Assembly (NCBI GenBank): GCA_030613045.1 | Contig: JAUWMS010000003.1 | Coordinates: 1 to 17,048 of the forward strand | Reading direction: 5' to 3' | DNA length: 17,048 nt | Source: Candidatus Latescibacterota bacterium | GTDB taxonomy: Bacteria > Latescibacterota > 4484-107 | Shown here: piece by piece, positions 1 to 10,765 of the stretch | Position numbering within the stretch: the stretch's first letter is position 1 | Layout: each line of letters starts with the position of its first letter | Translations under genes and position numbers: made by a program | Notes under the pieces: generated by a model | What the model saw: only the letters and a program-made list of their open reading frames with translations | Database searches by the model: none | Told to the model about the DNA's origin: nothing

Positions 1-3367
<3,367 letters not shown>

Positions 3368-3412
3368 AATGATTCGGATTTCCACAGAAGCTTTTTTGTC
3401 TGATCCGTGTTC

Positions 3413-3437
3413 ATCCGTGAGATCCGTGTCCCATTGT
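3413..3437. repeat. 25-bp dispersed repeat, copy 1
   Basis: The 25 bases ATCCGTGAGATCC...CCCATTGT at 3413-3437 recur identically at 12748-12772. In both places the repeat lies downstream, on the minus strand, of a GGCCCTCCT terminator and a heparinase-type gene end. It is therefore part of a larger duplicated block rather than a chance match. Confidence 0.75.
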
Positions 3438-3475
3438 TTTTGCTTTTGTTTTGTCCGCTTTGTCGTTTCCCGGTG

Positions 3476-3522
3476 ACAAAAAAAAGGCCCTCCTATAGGA
3501 TTGCTAAGGAGGGCCATTTTTT
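3476..3522. terminator. Bidirectional intrinsic terminator between beta-galactosidase and MFS genes
   Basis: A perfect 9-bp stem, GGCCCTCCT (3486-3494) with AGGAGGGCC (3507-3515), has a 12-nt loop. It is followed by a T-run on the plus strand (3517-3522) and preceded by an A-run that becomes a T-run on the minus strand. It can therefore stop the rightward beta-galactosidase transcript and leftward transcripts. The same stem and nearly the same loop occur at 12897-12926 after the heparinase gene. Confidence 0.85.
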
Positions 3523-3536
3523 GCTCGATTTGAAAC

Positions 3537-3637
3537 TCAACAGATTGAAACTCGACAGGCTTCTCCCACGGATTTAACCTCCCACGAATCCCCGGACTTG
3601 GTCGCCGACGTCCTAGTCATAGACAAAGAATTTGTTT
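3537..3637 (-). pseudogene. Decayed 3' end of a heparinase II/III-type gene
   Basis: Reading leftward, this stretch encodes FFVYD, then a TAG stop and a frame change, then residues matching TKSGDSWEV.SVGEACRVSI followed by a stop. These are the last residues of the intact heparinase-family protein at 12971-16255. About ten codons (the GDEAEVLNWA region of the intact copy) are missing. Homology ends near 3640 and no upstream part of the gene is present, so this is a truncated, frameshifted relic. It keeps its terminator (3486-3515) and the 25-bp repeat beyond it, just as in the intact copy. It does not encode a functional product. Confidence 0.85.
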
Positions 3638-3679
3638 CCTTACGGACCTTAGGTGCATTTGTTGCAGAAACTGTCAACA

Positions 3680-3802
3680 CTACGCCAAATCAATACTGAC
3701 CTTGAGCGTTTTTCCTGCCTTGACCGTGATGGTGGCCACTTGACCGCTGAAGTCCCGACTAAGGGCCCCATCTAAGAAATTTTCGATTTCAAATAGGTGC
3801 TT
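3680..3802 (-). pseudogene. Orphan C-terminal coding fragment of an unrecognised protein
   Basis: A 40-codon stretch with no start codon, bounded upstream by a stop, is open in the frame not used by the MFS gene, whose last codons it overlaps. It contains ENFLDGALSRDFSG and VATITVKAGKTLKVSIDLA followed by TAG. The alternating hydrophobic pattern and compact ending look like the last strands of a beta-sandwich domain. I do not recognise the family. It is probably the surviving 3' end of a deleted gene; chance coding-like sequence is the alternative. Confidence 0.4.
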
Positions 3803-5042
3803 TCAGATCTCTCGTAGAGGCCGGGCGAAGCAACAACGCGCCAAAGGCGCCCAGAAGAGCCACCCCACCGGCAAGCAAGAACGCCGGGAAGAACGAGTGG
3901 GCGGCGTCCGCCATGGCGCCGGCAACGCTCGGCCCGAGGGCCTGCCCGATGCCGAAGAAAAGCGTGATAAATCCCAGCGCGGCCGGGGCCAGTCTTGGGC
4001 CAAGCACATCGCCACAGGTGGCCGCCATAATCGCCGGAATGCTCCAGGCCGACAGGCCGAATAATATCGCCGAGAGCGTGAAGCCCGGCGGCGCAGGCCA
4101 CCATGCGAACAAACCGAAGGAACCCGCGTGGATCAAGTACACCATAATCAGGGCGCGCTTGCGGCCGATCACGTCCGAGAGCGTGCCCCAGATCACCCCG
4201 CACAGCAGGCTGAACCAGCCCATAGTCATGAACAGCCTCCCGGCTGCTTCCTCGGTGTACCCGCCTTCGGCAATCAGATGTTTGGTAAAGAAGGTCATGT
4301 AGATGATGTAGGAAAACCCGAAGGCCACGTACACCAGCCCCAGGTGCCACACCACAGCCGAACGATACACGCGACCCCACTGAAGCGCCTCTGCCAGCGG
4401 GCGGGGAACTGGATCCTCAGTCTCTGCTCCCAATGGCTTCAGCCCTATTTCCGAGGGCTGGTTCCGTAAGAGAAGGAAACCGCCAACCGCAAGCAGCAGC
4501 GTCACGCCGCCAAAGATAAACCAGCATATACGCCAGCCGCTTTCGCCATAGGCGGACAGGATGCGGGGGACAAGGGGCCCCACGAAGATAAGTCCCACCG
4601 ATGAACCCGCCACGGCGACGCCCGATGCGAGACCCCTCCGCCGGGTCGCGAACCACGCGGCCATCAACCCCATCACCGGTACATTGCTCGCTCCGCTTCC
4701 CATGCCTGTCAGCGCACGCCAGACCGCCGCCGTGAGCAGGCCCTTTGCGAGACCGGTAAACAGCATGCCCACTCCGGCCAGAGCGAGACCCGCTGTGATC
4801 ACCGCCCGCGGCCCATACCGCGCCGCCAGCGCCCCACCGATCACAGATAGGGTTAGGTAGCCCACCAGATTCGCCGTCGCCAGCACGCCTGCCTGCGTGT
4901 TATTCATCCCCAGGCCCACCTGCATAGCGGGCAGCACCACCGTGTATCCAAAACGCGCCAGGCCCAGTGATCCGAACACGACCAGCGTTCCGACGGCGAG
5001 CACGACCCAGCCATAGTGGAGACGGGATAAGAAAGAAATCAT
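3789..5042 (-). CDS. Major facilitator superfamily transporter
   Basis: Inner-membrane secondary transporter of 417 residues with about twelve hydrophobic segments in two six-helix halves, joined by a polar loop near residues 193-225. The MFS signature between helices 2 and 3 is visible as GGALAARYGPRAVI (about 69-82), and the equivalent in the second half as GTLSDVIGRKRALI (286-299). The N-terminus (LHYGWVVLAVGTLVVFGS) resembles the YbfB/oxalate-formate antiporter-like groups, but the substrate cannot be read from sequence. The start at 5042 is chosen because GGAGCAGGAAGG lies just upstream; the frame is open to 5174, but those 44 residues are polar and unlike an MFS N-terminus. It is transcribed toward the beta-galactosidase gene. 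Its surroundings suggest uptake of sugars or sugar acids, which is inference. Confidence 0.92.
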   Translation of the reverse strand: MISFLSRLHYGWVVLAVGTLVVFGSLGLARFGYTVVLPAMQVGLGMNNTQAGVLATANLVGYLTLSVIGGALAARYGPRAVITAGLALAGVGMLFTGLAKGLLTAAVWRALTGMGSGASNVPVMGLMAAWFATRRRGLASGVAVAGSSVGLIFVGPLVPRILSAYGESGWRICWFIFGGVTLLLAVGGFLLLRNQPSEIGLKPLGAETEDPVPRPLAEALQWGRVYRSAVVWHLGLVYVAFGFSYIIYMTFFTKHLIAEGGYTEEAAGRLFMTMGWFSLLCGVIWGTLSDVIGRKRALIMVYLIHAGSFGLFAWWPAPPGFTLSAILFGLSAWSIPAIMAATCGDVLGPRLAPAALGFITLFFGIGQALGPSVAGAMADAAHSFFPAFLLAGGVALLGAFGALLLRPASTRDLKAPI

Positions 5043-5260
5043 AGCGGACGTCCTTCCTGCTCCTGGAAGCGAGTTCGGAATCGTATTCCAGCCTTGATCG
5101 TGCTTTTGAGACTGAATAGTGCTTCGTACAACTCTGGATTTCAGGGGGGCAAGCAATGGATTCACGATAATCAAAGAAGATGTTGCATGCCGAAATCTTG
5201 GTTCACATCATAGAATGCGGGGGCAAACCTTCAATCGCTGGGCCACACTTCTCGTCTTGT
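5043..5260. other. Intergenic region between the MFS and giant propeller genes
   Basis: I see no gene, strong hairpin or repeat here. It must carry the MFS promoter and the 3' end of the giant-protein transcript, but neither a clear -35/-10 pair nor an intrinsic terminator stands out. Confidence 0.4.
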
Positions 5261-8200
5261 TTACCGAAGTAACAGGGACTTCCGCACCTCAACAAACTCC
5301 CTCGCCTCCATCCGAACTAAATACACCCCGGAGCCGACTTTTCTTCCGAGATCATCTCGACCATCCCAAACCACCGAATGAGTGCCCGCCTCCACGCGTT
5401 CGTCCACCAAGCACCTCACCTCCCGACCCAGCAAATCGCAGATGACTATTTGAACCTCTGAGGCTTCCGGGAGTTGATATCTGATTTCAGTGATGGGATT
5501 GAAGGGGTTGGGGAAGTTTTGGGCTAAGGCATATTCGTTGGGTATGTCTGAAACTTCATCAGCATCTAATTCAAATCCCAATGGGCGCACTGTGACCGTC
5601 ACGCTTTGAACACTCTCGTGTATTCCATCGGTAGCTCTTAGTCGTAAAGTGTATTTTCCTGAAGGAAGCGCTGAGGTATCCCACGACGCCAGCAACTCAT
5701 TGAACTTGCGCGTTGAAGAAGTGACGATATTCGTCCAAGTTTCGGGCTGCTCGCCTTTACCATATTCCAGTGTCCAGGAGGATAATGAAGAAAGAACGGT
5801 AGTGGCGTCCACGCTTATGTTGTCCGCTGCCGTACCAATGACATCAATTTTTGGCCAAACTTGCTGATTCAGAATAGGAGAAACTATATTGACTGCTGGA
5901 ACGGCATCATTGCCATAGAGATAATCAGCAACGTATATATCAGAATACTCCCAGTGATAATTGGCATACACATAATTGGCATACACAATCTTTGTACCAT
6001 CAGCCGACCATACAGGAAACACGCATAGGGCAACACCTACATCTGCATTGCTCACAACGGGCTGGGGTGTACCACTTCCGTCCGAATTTGTAACCCAGAG
6101 TTCAGCATTTTTATCAATTCCAGCGTCTGAGGTGTAGCAGATCCTTGCCCCATCGGGTGACCAGTGGTTTCTTGAAAGCAATGCGTAGTCATCCGAGGAC
6201 GAGGGTAAAAATGCATCGCTCACGATCTTTGATGGGTTCCGGCTCCCATCAGAATTTACAACCCACAAATCAGTATTCTTAGACTCCATGCTGTATGATG
6301 TATATGCTATTCTCCTGCCATCAGGCGACCAATTAGGCCAGACGCACATACCACTATTTGTAATTCGTTCGGCAGTTCCTGTCCCATCCGAATTCACCAA
6401 CCAAATTGCCCAAGTTTGATCATCTTCCGGTTCTACATACGCAATTTTCTCCCCATCCGGCGACCAGGAAGGCATTATTGCAAATCCAGCCTTTGTTATT
6501 TGGAGTGGTGTTCCACTTCGGTCTGAATTGATGGTCCAAATATCGAATGTCTCAGCACGCCGAGTTCCTTCTCCCCCGGTGTACGCAATCTTTCTTCCAT
6601 CGGGAGACCACGAATTACTCAAAAAGAGATAGATGTCGCCAGCCCAATCTGCAGGAAAGACATCCTTTACAATTATTTGCGAAACCCCGCTTCCATCAGA
6701 ATTCATTACCCATATCCCAAAACCTCCAGTGGGGGAATACATCCCATAGGATATTTTTGTCCCATCGGGAGAATAGGAAGGATGAACCGCATATTCACCA
6801 GAAGAAACGCTTAGGAGTCGTTTGGTGCTGGGAGTGATATTCGGCCATCCTACGAAATCCTGATCGGTTTGGCTACTCTCGAGAGGTGAGTATGAAAGGG
6901 AATCCGGTAAGAAATGGTAGCCGGTCAAAGAAGGCGTTACTGTGTAGTTACCTTCCTCTAACCCAGTGAAACTGTATTGACCAGTTTCTCCAGGATATGT
7001 GGACAGCCTTGCAGCCCCAGTTAAAGTCAACAGGACATCTGTAACACTGGCAGTACCCCCGTTGAGAGTCACTTTTCCAGAAATGCTGTTCATAGAAACG
7101 GACGGCGAAAACCAAACGTCGTTTTTCCAATCAATATCATCTGGCGAACTACTCCAACCAACTCCGCCCAAAATCCAAATCTTGTTGTGAAAAACAACGG
7201 AGGAATGACCACCACGTGCCCCCCAGACAGCCGAGTTGGTAGCCCGGCCCCAATCGCCACCATCGTTCGAATACCATACATCCGAGAAACAAGAACGGCC
7301 TGACCTGTTCTCAATCAGCCCACCGATAAGCCATATCTTGTCATCATAGACTACAGAAGCATACGATACTCTTAGTGGTGTAAAAAAATTGGAAACTGAT
7401 ATCTGATTCCAATCTCGTCCATTTGTTGAAGACCAAACGTCACAGACCGGATCTCTGAAATCATTTCCCAGACCAATTGATCCCCCAATAATCCACATCT
7501 TGTTGTCATAGACGACTGATGTATGGTCTTTTCGTTTTGACCAGGGCGCCGATCCAACAGCCTGAATCCAATTCTGGCCATTCTCAGAATACCAAACGTC
7601 TGAGACAGAATCTCGGCCGATCAGTCCACCGATAACCCACATTTTGTTGTCATAGACGACCGATGTATGTCGTGTCCGTGCTGTCCAAGGTGCTGATTCA
7701 ATAGATTGGGTCCATTTATGACCGTCTTGAGAATACCAAACATCTGAGCACATCCCGTCGTAAGTTGAATCATCTCGATCGCCGCCGATAACCCACATCT
7801 TGTTGTCAAAAACAATGGATGTATGGCCATAACGACACCCCCAAGGAGTTGAGTCAGTTACCATGTGCCAGCTCACGCCGTCAGTTGAACACCAGACATC
7901 GGATAGGTTCTGGTCATATCCCCTGTCATCTTCGTTAAATCCTCCCATAATCCATATCTTGCCATCAAAAACAACGGACGTGAAGCATATACGACCAGCC
8001 CAAGGTGCTGAGTCCGTCGCTTGCACCCATTCTGCCCCAATCGAAGTTTCATCATCCTGCTCCCAAGCCACCAGATCCTTGTCCGAGACACCAGATGCAC
8101 AGCAGCGGATTGTCGCCTGGCCATTTTCATAGTCCGCGTCATGAGCGGCCTCTAATGTCACTGTTTGATAGGTGTTCCAGGTTGAGGTGGAAAAAGTGAG

Positions 8201-10417
8201 CGAGGAACCGGATCTAACCGAAATGTCGCTGTCCCCACTGGTTCGAGCTACCGAGATAATTATCGTTTTTGGAGGTTGTGCACTCAACTTCACTTGAAAT
8301 GTGGCTGTTTCACCTTCAGGCACTATCACCGATTCATGTGATGAAATGATCTTGGGAACCGGCGGAGAGTACCACACATCACTATATATTTCATAATCAG
8401 GAGAATCAGTTATTCCTCCTATAACCCACATCCTGCTGTTGTGGACCACAGACGTGTGAGAAAATCGTGCAGGCCATCCCGGTGAGTATGTAGCTTTCGT
8501 CCAATTTATGCCGTCGTAAGAATACCAAGCGTCGTCCAGATTCTGTCCGTTTCCATCCTTTCCCCCAAAAATCCATATTCTGTCGTCAAAGACAACGGAC
8601 GTATGCCCGATTCGATCAAACCAACCCGCAGAATCGGTTGTCCGATTCCAAGTCACACCGTCCGCAGAATACCAGACTTCGTTTTCTCCGAGAAGCCACA
8701 TTTTACCATCATGTATCACTGACGCATAGCCCGCACCACCAGGAGCTGAGTCGGTAGCCTTGTACCAAGTTACACCGTCCGTAGAATAGCAGACTTCGCT
8801 TCCTCCGAGAAGCCACATTTTACCATCATGTATTACTGACGCATAGCCCGCACCACCAGGGGCTACACCGCCAGGGGCTAAGTCGGTAACTTGTGACCAA
8901 TTTACACCATCCGACGAACACCAGATATCTCTATATGTTTTGTAACAGGGAGTCCAACTATTGGTGGTTCGTTTGACCCAATGAGCATATCCTCCAATAA
9001 CCCACATTTTGTCGTCGTAAACAACAGAAGTATGATTCTGCCGCGGACCCCAGGGGGCTGAGTCGGTGACCTGTATCCAATTTTTGCCGTCCGGCGAGCA
9101 CCAAACGTCACTTTGGCCTACACTGAAGGAAACACTCGTGAACCCAAAATCGAGCGTTTCTCTCTTGGTGCCTCCGATGACCCATATCTTTCCATCGTAC
9201 ACAATCGAGCTATTGCCGCTGCAGTTAGACCATGGGGCCGATCCCGTTGCTTGAGTCCAATGAGTTGTGCTCTGGCTATCATATGTATATTCGTAGCTCC
9301 ATCCCGAATAGCCCGTTTCATTACCAACAGCATCTCTGGCCTTCACCCTATACTTATACTGATGATTTACGTCTAATCCATTATCGGCATAGTAAGTGCT
9401 TGTCTGCCATACAGAGTCATCACCTCCAGATCCTCCAGTGGGACTGCCCCCACAATCAAAGTAGTACTCGATTGGTGTGGATACATCATCGGAAGCAGTA
9501 GTAGCCCTCATTGAAATTGAAGAGGTGCTGGTCGCATAGGGCTTTGTATGCCAAGTCATTGGGTCAGGTTCCGGCGCGGCGGCATCTGTCGGTCCGGTCT
9601 TGTCAATCCTGATATCCTCTATTTGTAATGTAATATCTATGTCCGAAAGAAGCAGGTTGCCGCCCAGCGCAAATGCTTTGCACCAGCTATCCACGGAAAT
9701 GTACAAATAGTAATTTTTGCCTTCTTCCAAAGAATAGGCTATTGGGCTTAGTGAGAACGACTTGTCAATTGGCCCGAATACAGGATCCAAATTCGTTTTC
9801 GCCCAGTCTGAGATCTGAAACAATGTCTTAGCTATTTCCACAACATCCTTCAAATCCTTGACATTTCCTGCCAAAATCCAAAGAATATCATAAGCAGCTT
9901 TGGTAAGTATCCTAATCTCGGCTTCTTTTGTGTCCGTTGAATAGATGCTCAAATAGTCACCAATTGCATTTGCCAAGGAGCTTTTGTGCGCGGTTTGTAT
10001 ATAAGACTCCACTTCCGCCTTGAAATAAGTGGCGTCATTCCCTGGGATTAGGGGAATTGATAATCCCGCATTAGATATCACCGCAGAATACGTTCCACGC
10101 ACTGTGATCGAGTAGCTTCCTGTTTCGGATACCGTAAACGGGACGTATATTATATCTACTACGTGAACACCTTGTTTTCCAACCCCTGCCGCTATGGCCT
10201 GTGCGTGGTGACAAATCAGCCCGGATTGGGGTTCAATTGCACCGTCATCATCGAATTTGCTGCCTGCGGTGCAGCATAACAAATCCTCACTACGGGTTGT
10301 TGTGTGTTTCCCTTCCGCATTGTCAAGCAGTATAGGGGCTGATTGGGCTTGTGCTACTATGCAGGCACAAAACACGATGGTTGCCAAGAAAACCAAACGA
10401 CTTCGAAATCTTACAAT
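5261..10417 (-). CDS. Giant secreted multi-propeller protein with Kelch and PD40 repeats and a FlgD/T9SS-like C-terminal domain
   Basis: About 1718 residues; function unknown, probably surface-displayed or secreted binding. An N-terminal signal peptide (VRFRSR, then LVFLATIVFCACIV, then AQAQSA) is followed by an unrecognised domain (30-290) and an FnIII-like segment (290-380). Next come six Kelch-like repeats (385-690) with motif HTSVVYDDKMWVIGG, a Calx-beta/Ig-like domain (690-790), six more Kelch repeats (797-1103), a carboxypeptidase-regulatory-like domain (1108-1190), six PD40/TolB repeats with WSPDGxKIAY (1200-1490), and an Ig-like domain (1503-1612). The end (1630 onward) has QNFPNPFNP and SGVYLVRMEA, typical of FlgD-like/type IX sorting domains. 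The frame is open to a TTG at 10519, but that lies inside the riboswitch terminator. The strong AAGGAGG at 10427-10433 points to ATT (10417) or ATA (10420), neither a standard start. Base composition is visibly less GC-rich than neighbouring genes. Kelch matches alone do not reveal the ligand. Confidence 0.9.
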   Translation of the reverse strand: MVRFRSRLVFLATIVFCACIVAQAQSAPILLDNAEGKHTTTRSEDLLCCTAGSKFDDDGAIEPQSGLICHHAQAIAAGVGKQGVHVVDIIYVPFTVSETGSYSITVRGTYSAVISNAGLSIPLIPGNDATYFKAEVESYIQTAHKSSLANAIGDYLSIYSTDTKEAEIRILTKAAYDILWILAGNVKDLKDVVEIAKTLFQISDWAKTNLDPVFGPIDKSFSLSPIAYSLEEGKNYYLYISVDSWCKAFALGGNLLLSDIDITLQIEDIRIDKTGPTDAAAPEPDPMTWHTKPYATSTSSISMRATTASDDVSTPIEYYFDCGGSPTGGSGGDDSVWQTSTYYADNGLDVNHQYKYRVKARDAVGNETGYSGWSYEYTYDSQSTTHWTQATGSAPWSNCSGNSSIVYDGKIWVIGGTKRETLDFGFTSVSFSVGQSDVWCSPDGKNWIQVTDSAPWGPRQNHTSVVYDDKMWVIGGYAHWVKRTTNSWTPCYKTYRDIWCSSDGVNWSQVTDLAPGGVAPGGAGYASVIHDGKMWLLGGSEVCYSTDGVTWYKATDSAPGGAGYASVIHDGKMWLLGENEVWYSADGVTWNRTTDSAGWFDRIGHTSVVFDDRIWIFGGKDGNGQNLDDAWYSYDGINWTKATYSPGWPARFSHTSVVHNSRMWVIGGITDSPDYEIYSDVWYSPPVPKIISSHESVIVPEGETATFQVKLSAQPPKTIIISVARTSGDSDISVRSGSSLTFSTSTWNTYQTVTLEAAHDADYENGQATIRCCASGVSDKDLVAWEQDDETSIGAEWVQATDSAPWAGRICFTSVVFDGKIWIMGGFNEDDRGYDQNLSDVWCSTDGVSWHMVTDSTPWGCRYGHTSIVFDNKMWVIGGDRDDSTYDGMCSDVWYSQDGHKWTQSIESAPWTARTRHTSVVYDNKMWVIGGLIGRDSVSDVWYSENGQNWIQAVGSAPWSKRKDHTSVVYDNKMWIIGGSIGLGNDFRDPVCDVWSSTNGRDWNQISVSNFFTPLRVSYASVVYDDKIWLIGGLIENRSGRSCFSDVWYSNDGGDWGRATNSAVWGARGGHSSVVFHNKIWILGGVGWSSSPDDIDWKNDVWFSPSVSMNSISGKVTLNGGTASVTDVLLTLTGAARLSTYPGETGQYSFTGLEEGNYTVTPSLTGYHFLPDSLSYSPLESSQTDQDFVGWPNITPSTKRLLSVSSGEYAVHPSYSPDGTKISYGMYSPTGGFGIWVMNSDGSGVSQIIVKDVFPADWAGDIYLFLSNSWSPDGRKIAYTGGEGTRRAETFDIWTINSDRSGTPLQITKAGFAIMPSWSPDGEKIAYVEPEDDQTWAIWLVNSDGTGTAERITNSGMCVWPNWSPDGRRIAYTSYSMESKNTDLWVVNSDGSRNPSKIVSDAFLPSSSDDYALLSRNHWSPDGARICYTSDAGIDKNAELWVTNSDGSGTPQPVVSNADVGVALCVFPVWSADGTKIVYANYVYANYHWEYSDIYVADYLYGNDAVPAVNIVSPILNQQVWPKIDVIGTAADNISVDATTVLSSLSSWTLEYGKGEQPETWTNIVTSSTRKFNELLASWDTSALPSGKYTLRLRATDGIHESVQSVTVTVRPLGFELDADEVSDIPNEYALAQNFPNPFNPITEIRYQLPEASEVQIVICDLLGREVRCLVDERVEAGTHSVVWDGRDDLGRKVGSGVYLVRMEAREFVEVRKSLLLR
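8648..8896 (-). repeat. Near-identical tandem duplication of one Kelch-like repeat
   Basis: Two adjacent units inside the giant gene, 8648-8764 (117 bp) and 8765-8896 (132 bp), are almost identical in DNA. The second differs mainly by an internal 15-bp duplication that adds the PGGVA step. Each unit encodes a shortened 39-residue blade (GAGYASVIHDGKMWLLG). The other blades have diverged strongly in DNA, so this duplication is recent. Confidence 0.85.
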
Positions 10418-10424
10418 TATAGCA

Positions 10425-10433
10425 CACCTCCTT
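10425..10433 (-). promoter_or_regulatory. Strong ribosome binding site of the giant protein gene
   Basis: The minus strand reads AAGGAGGTG at 10433-10425, a near-perfect anti-Shine-Dalgarno match. Six nucleotides after the last G of GGAGG comes ATA (10420-10418) and nine after it ATT (10417-10415), both in frame with the signal peptide. No ATG, GTG or TTG in that frame lies at a usable distance; the nearest is a TTG at 10396. The site therefore decides the start and implies a non-canonical one. Confidence 0.8.
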
Positions 10434-10486
10434 TTGCTGAAAAACCATCGTCCATTCTTTGATGATCTTCGGATATTTCCCCCAAC

Positions 10487-10528
10487 AAAAAAAAGCCGAA
10501 CCACACAAAGAGATACCAACTCTTCGGC
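10487..10528 (-). terminator. Intrinsic terminator in the riboswitch expression platform
   Basis: On the minus strand GCCGAA (10528-10523) pairs with TTCGGC (10500-10495), and AGAG with CTCT can extend the stem inward. Eight T follow (10494-10487). The 5' arm overlaps the 3' end of the c-di-GMP aptamer (GCCGAAGAG), so ligand-bound aptamer and terminator should be mutually exclusive. This predicts that c-di-GMP favours read-through into the giant gene (an ON switch). The overlap is seen; the direction of control is inferred. Confidence 0.85.
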
Positions 10529-10636
10529 AGTCCGGCGATCCTGGCTTTACAACCCACACACCTGAGCCCTACACCAAGCCTTAGATCCGTGGCTTTGCAT
10601 CCCGCCCTTTTGAGCGGTTTGCCTTTCTCGGAGTCC
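10518..10636 (-). promoter_or_regulatory. Cyclic-di-GMP-I (GEMM-I) riboswitch aptamer
   Basis: The leader carries the GEMM-I consensus blocks in order: AAAGGCAAACC, a 6-bp P2 stem (CCGCTC with GGGCGG), GGGATGCAAAGCCACGG, a P3 stem built from GATC/GATC and GGCTT/AAGCC with CTAAG and CAGG internal-loop strands, then GCCGGACTGCCGAAG. The position equivalent to Vc2 G20 is G, which predicts c-di-GMP rather than cGAMP recognition, and the intercalating A47 is present in GCAAAG. P1 is probably GACTC with GAGTT. The P2 tetraloop is AAAA instead of the usual GNRA. P3 carries an extended loop. It lies between a strong promoter and a terminator, 100 nt before the giant secreted protein, fitting the known control of surface proteins by this class. 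Confidence 0.87.
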
Positions 10637-10765
10637 AAATAGAAAGACCAGATACATACCTCACAGCGTCCCTGTATCTGGGAGATGTTTTCACCGTCTT
10701 CCATATATGCAGCCTCCTGAAAGAGTGGGAACCATCCGACTTGTTTGGTGGAACAGAACAAAATC

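Larger units (their letters stand above)
10417..10704 (-). other. Leader reading frame running through the riboswitch (possible small gene)
   Basis: An ATG at 10704 preceded by AGGAGG (10718-10713, spacing 8 nt) opens a 95-codon frame. It passes through the aptamer and terminator and stops with TAA at 10419-10417, overlapping the ATT candidate start of the giant gene. The first 22 codons precede the aptamer; the rest is largely dictated by RNA structure. It has several Cys residues (CEVC, CVGC) but no recognised family. It could be a translated leader peptide, a coupling device, or a frame open by chance; I favour the last two and would not assign a function. Confidence 0.25.

Noticed and set aside
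3772..4380. A 202-codon minus-strand frame overlapping the MFS gene
   Set aside because: The MFS frame has correct transmembrane segments and motifs across this stretch; the overlapping frame does not.
10418..10519. N-terminal extension of the giant protein from the TTG at 10519
   Set aside because: The TTG sits in the riboswitch/terminator, has no ribosome site, and would bury the signal peptide behind about 33 residues encoded by structured RNA.
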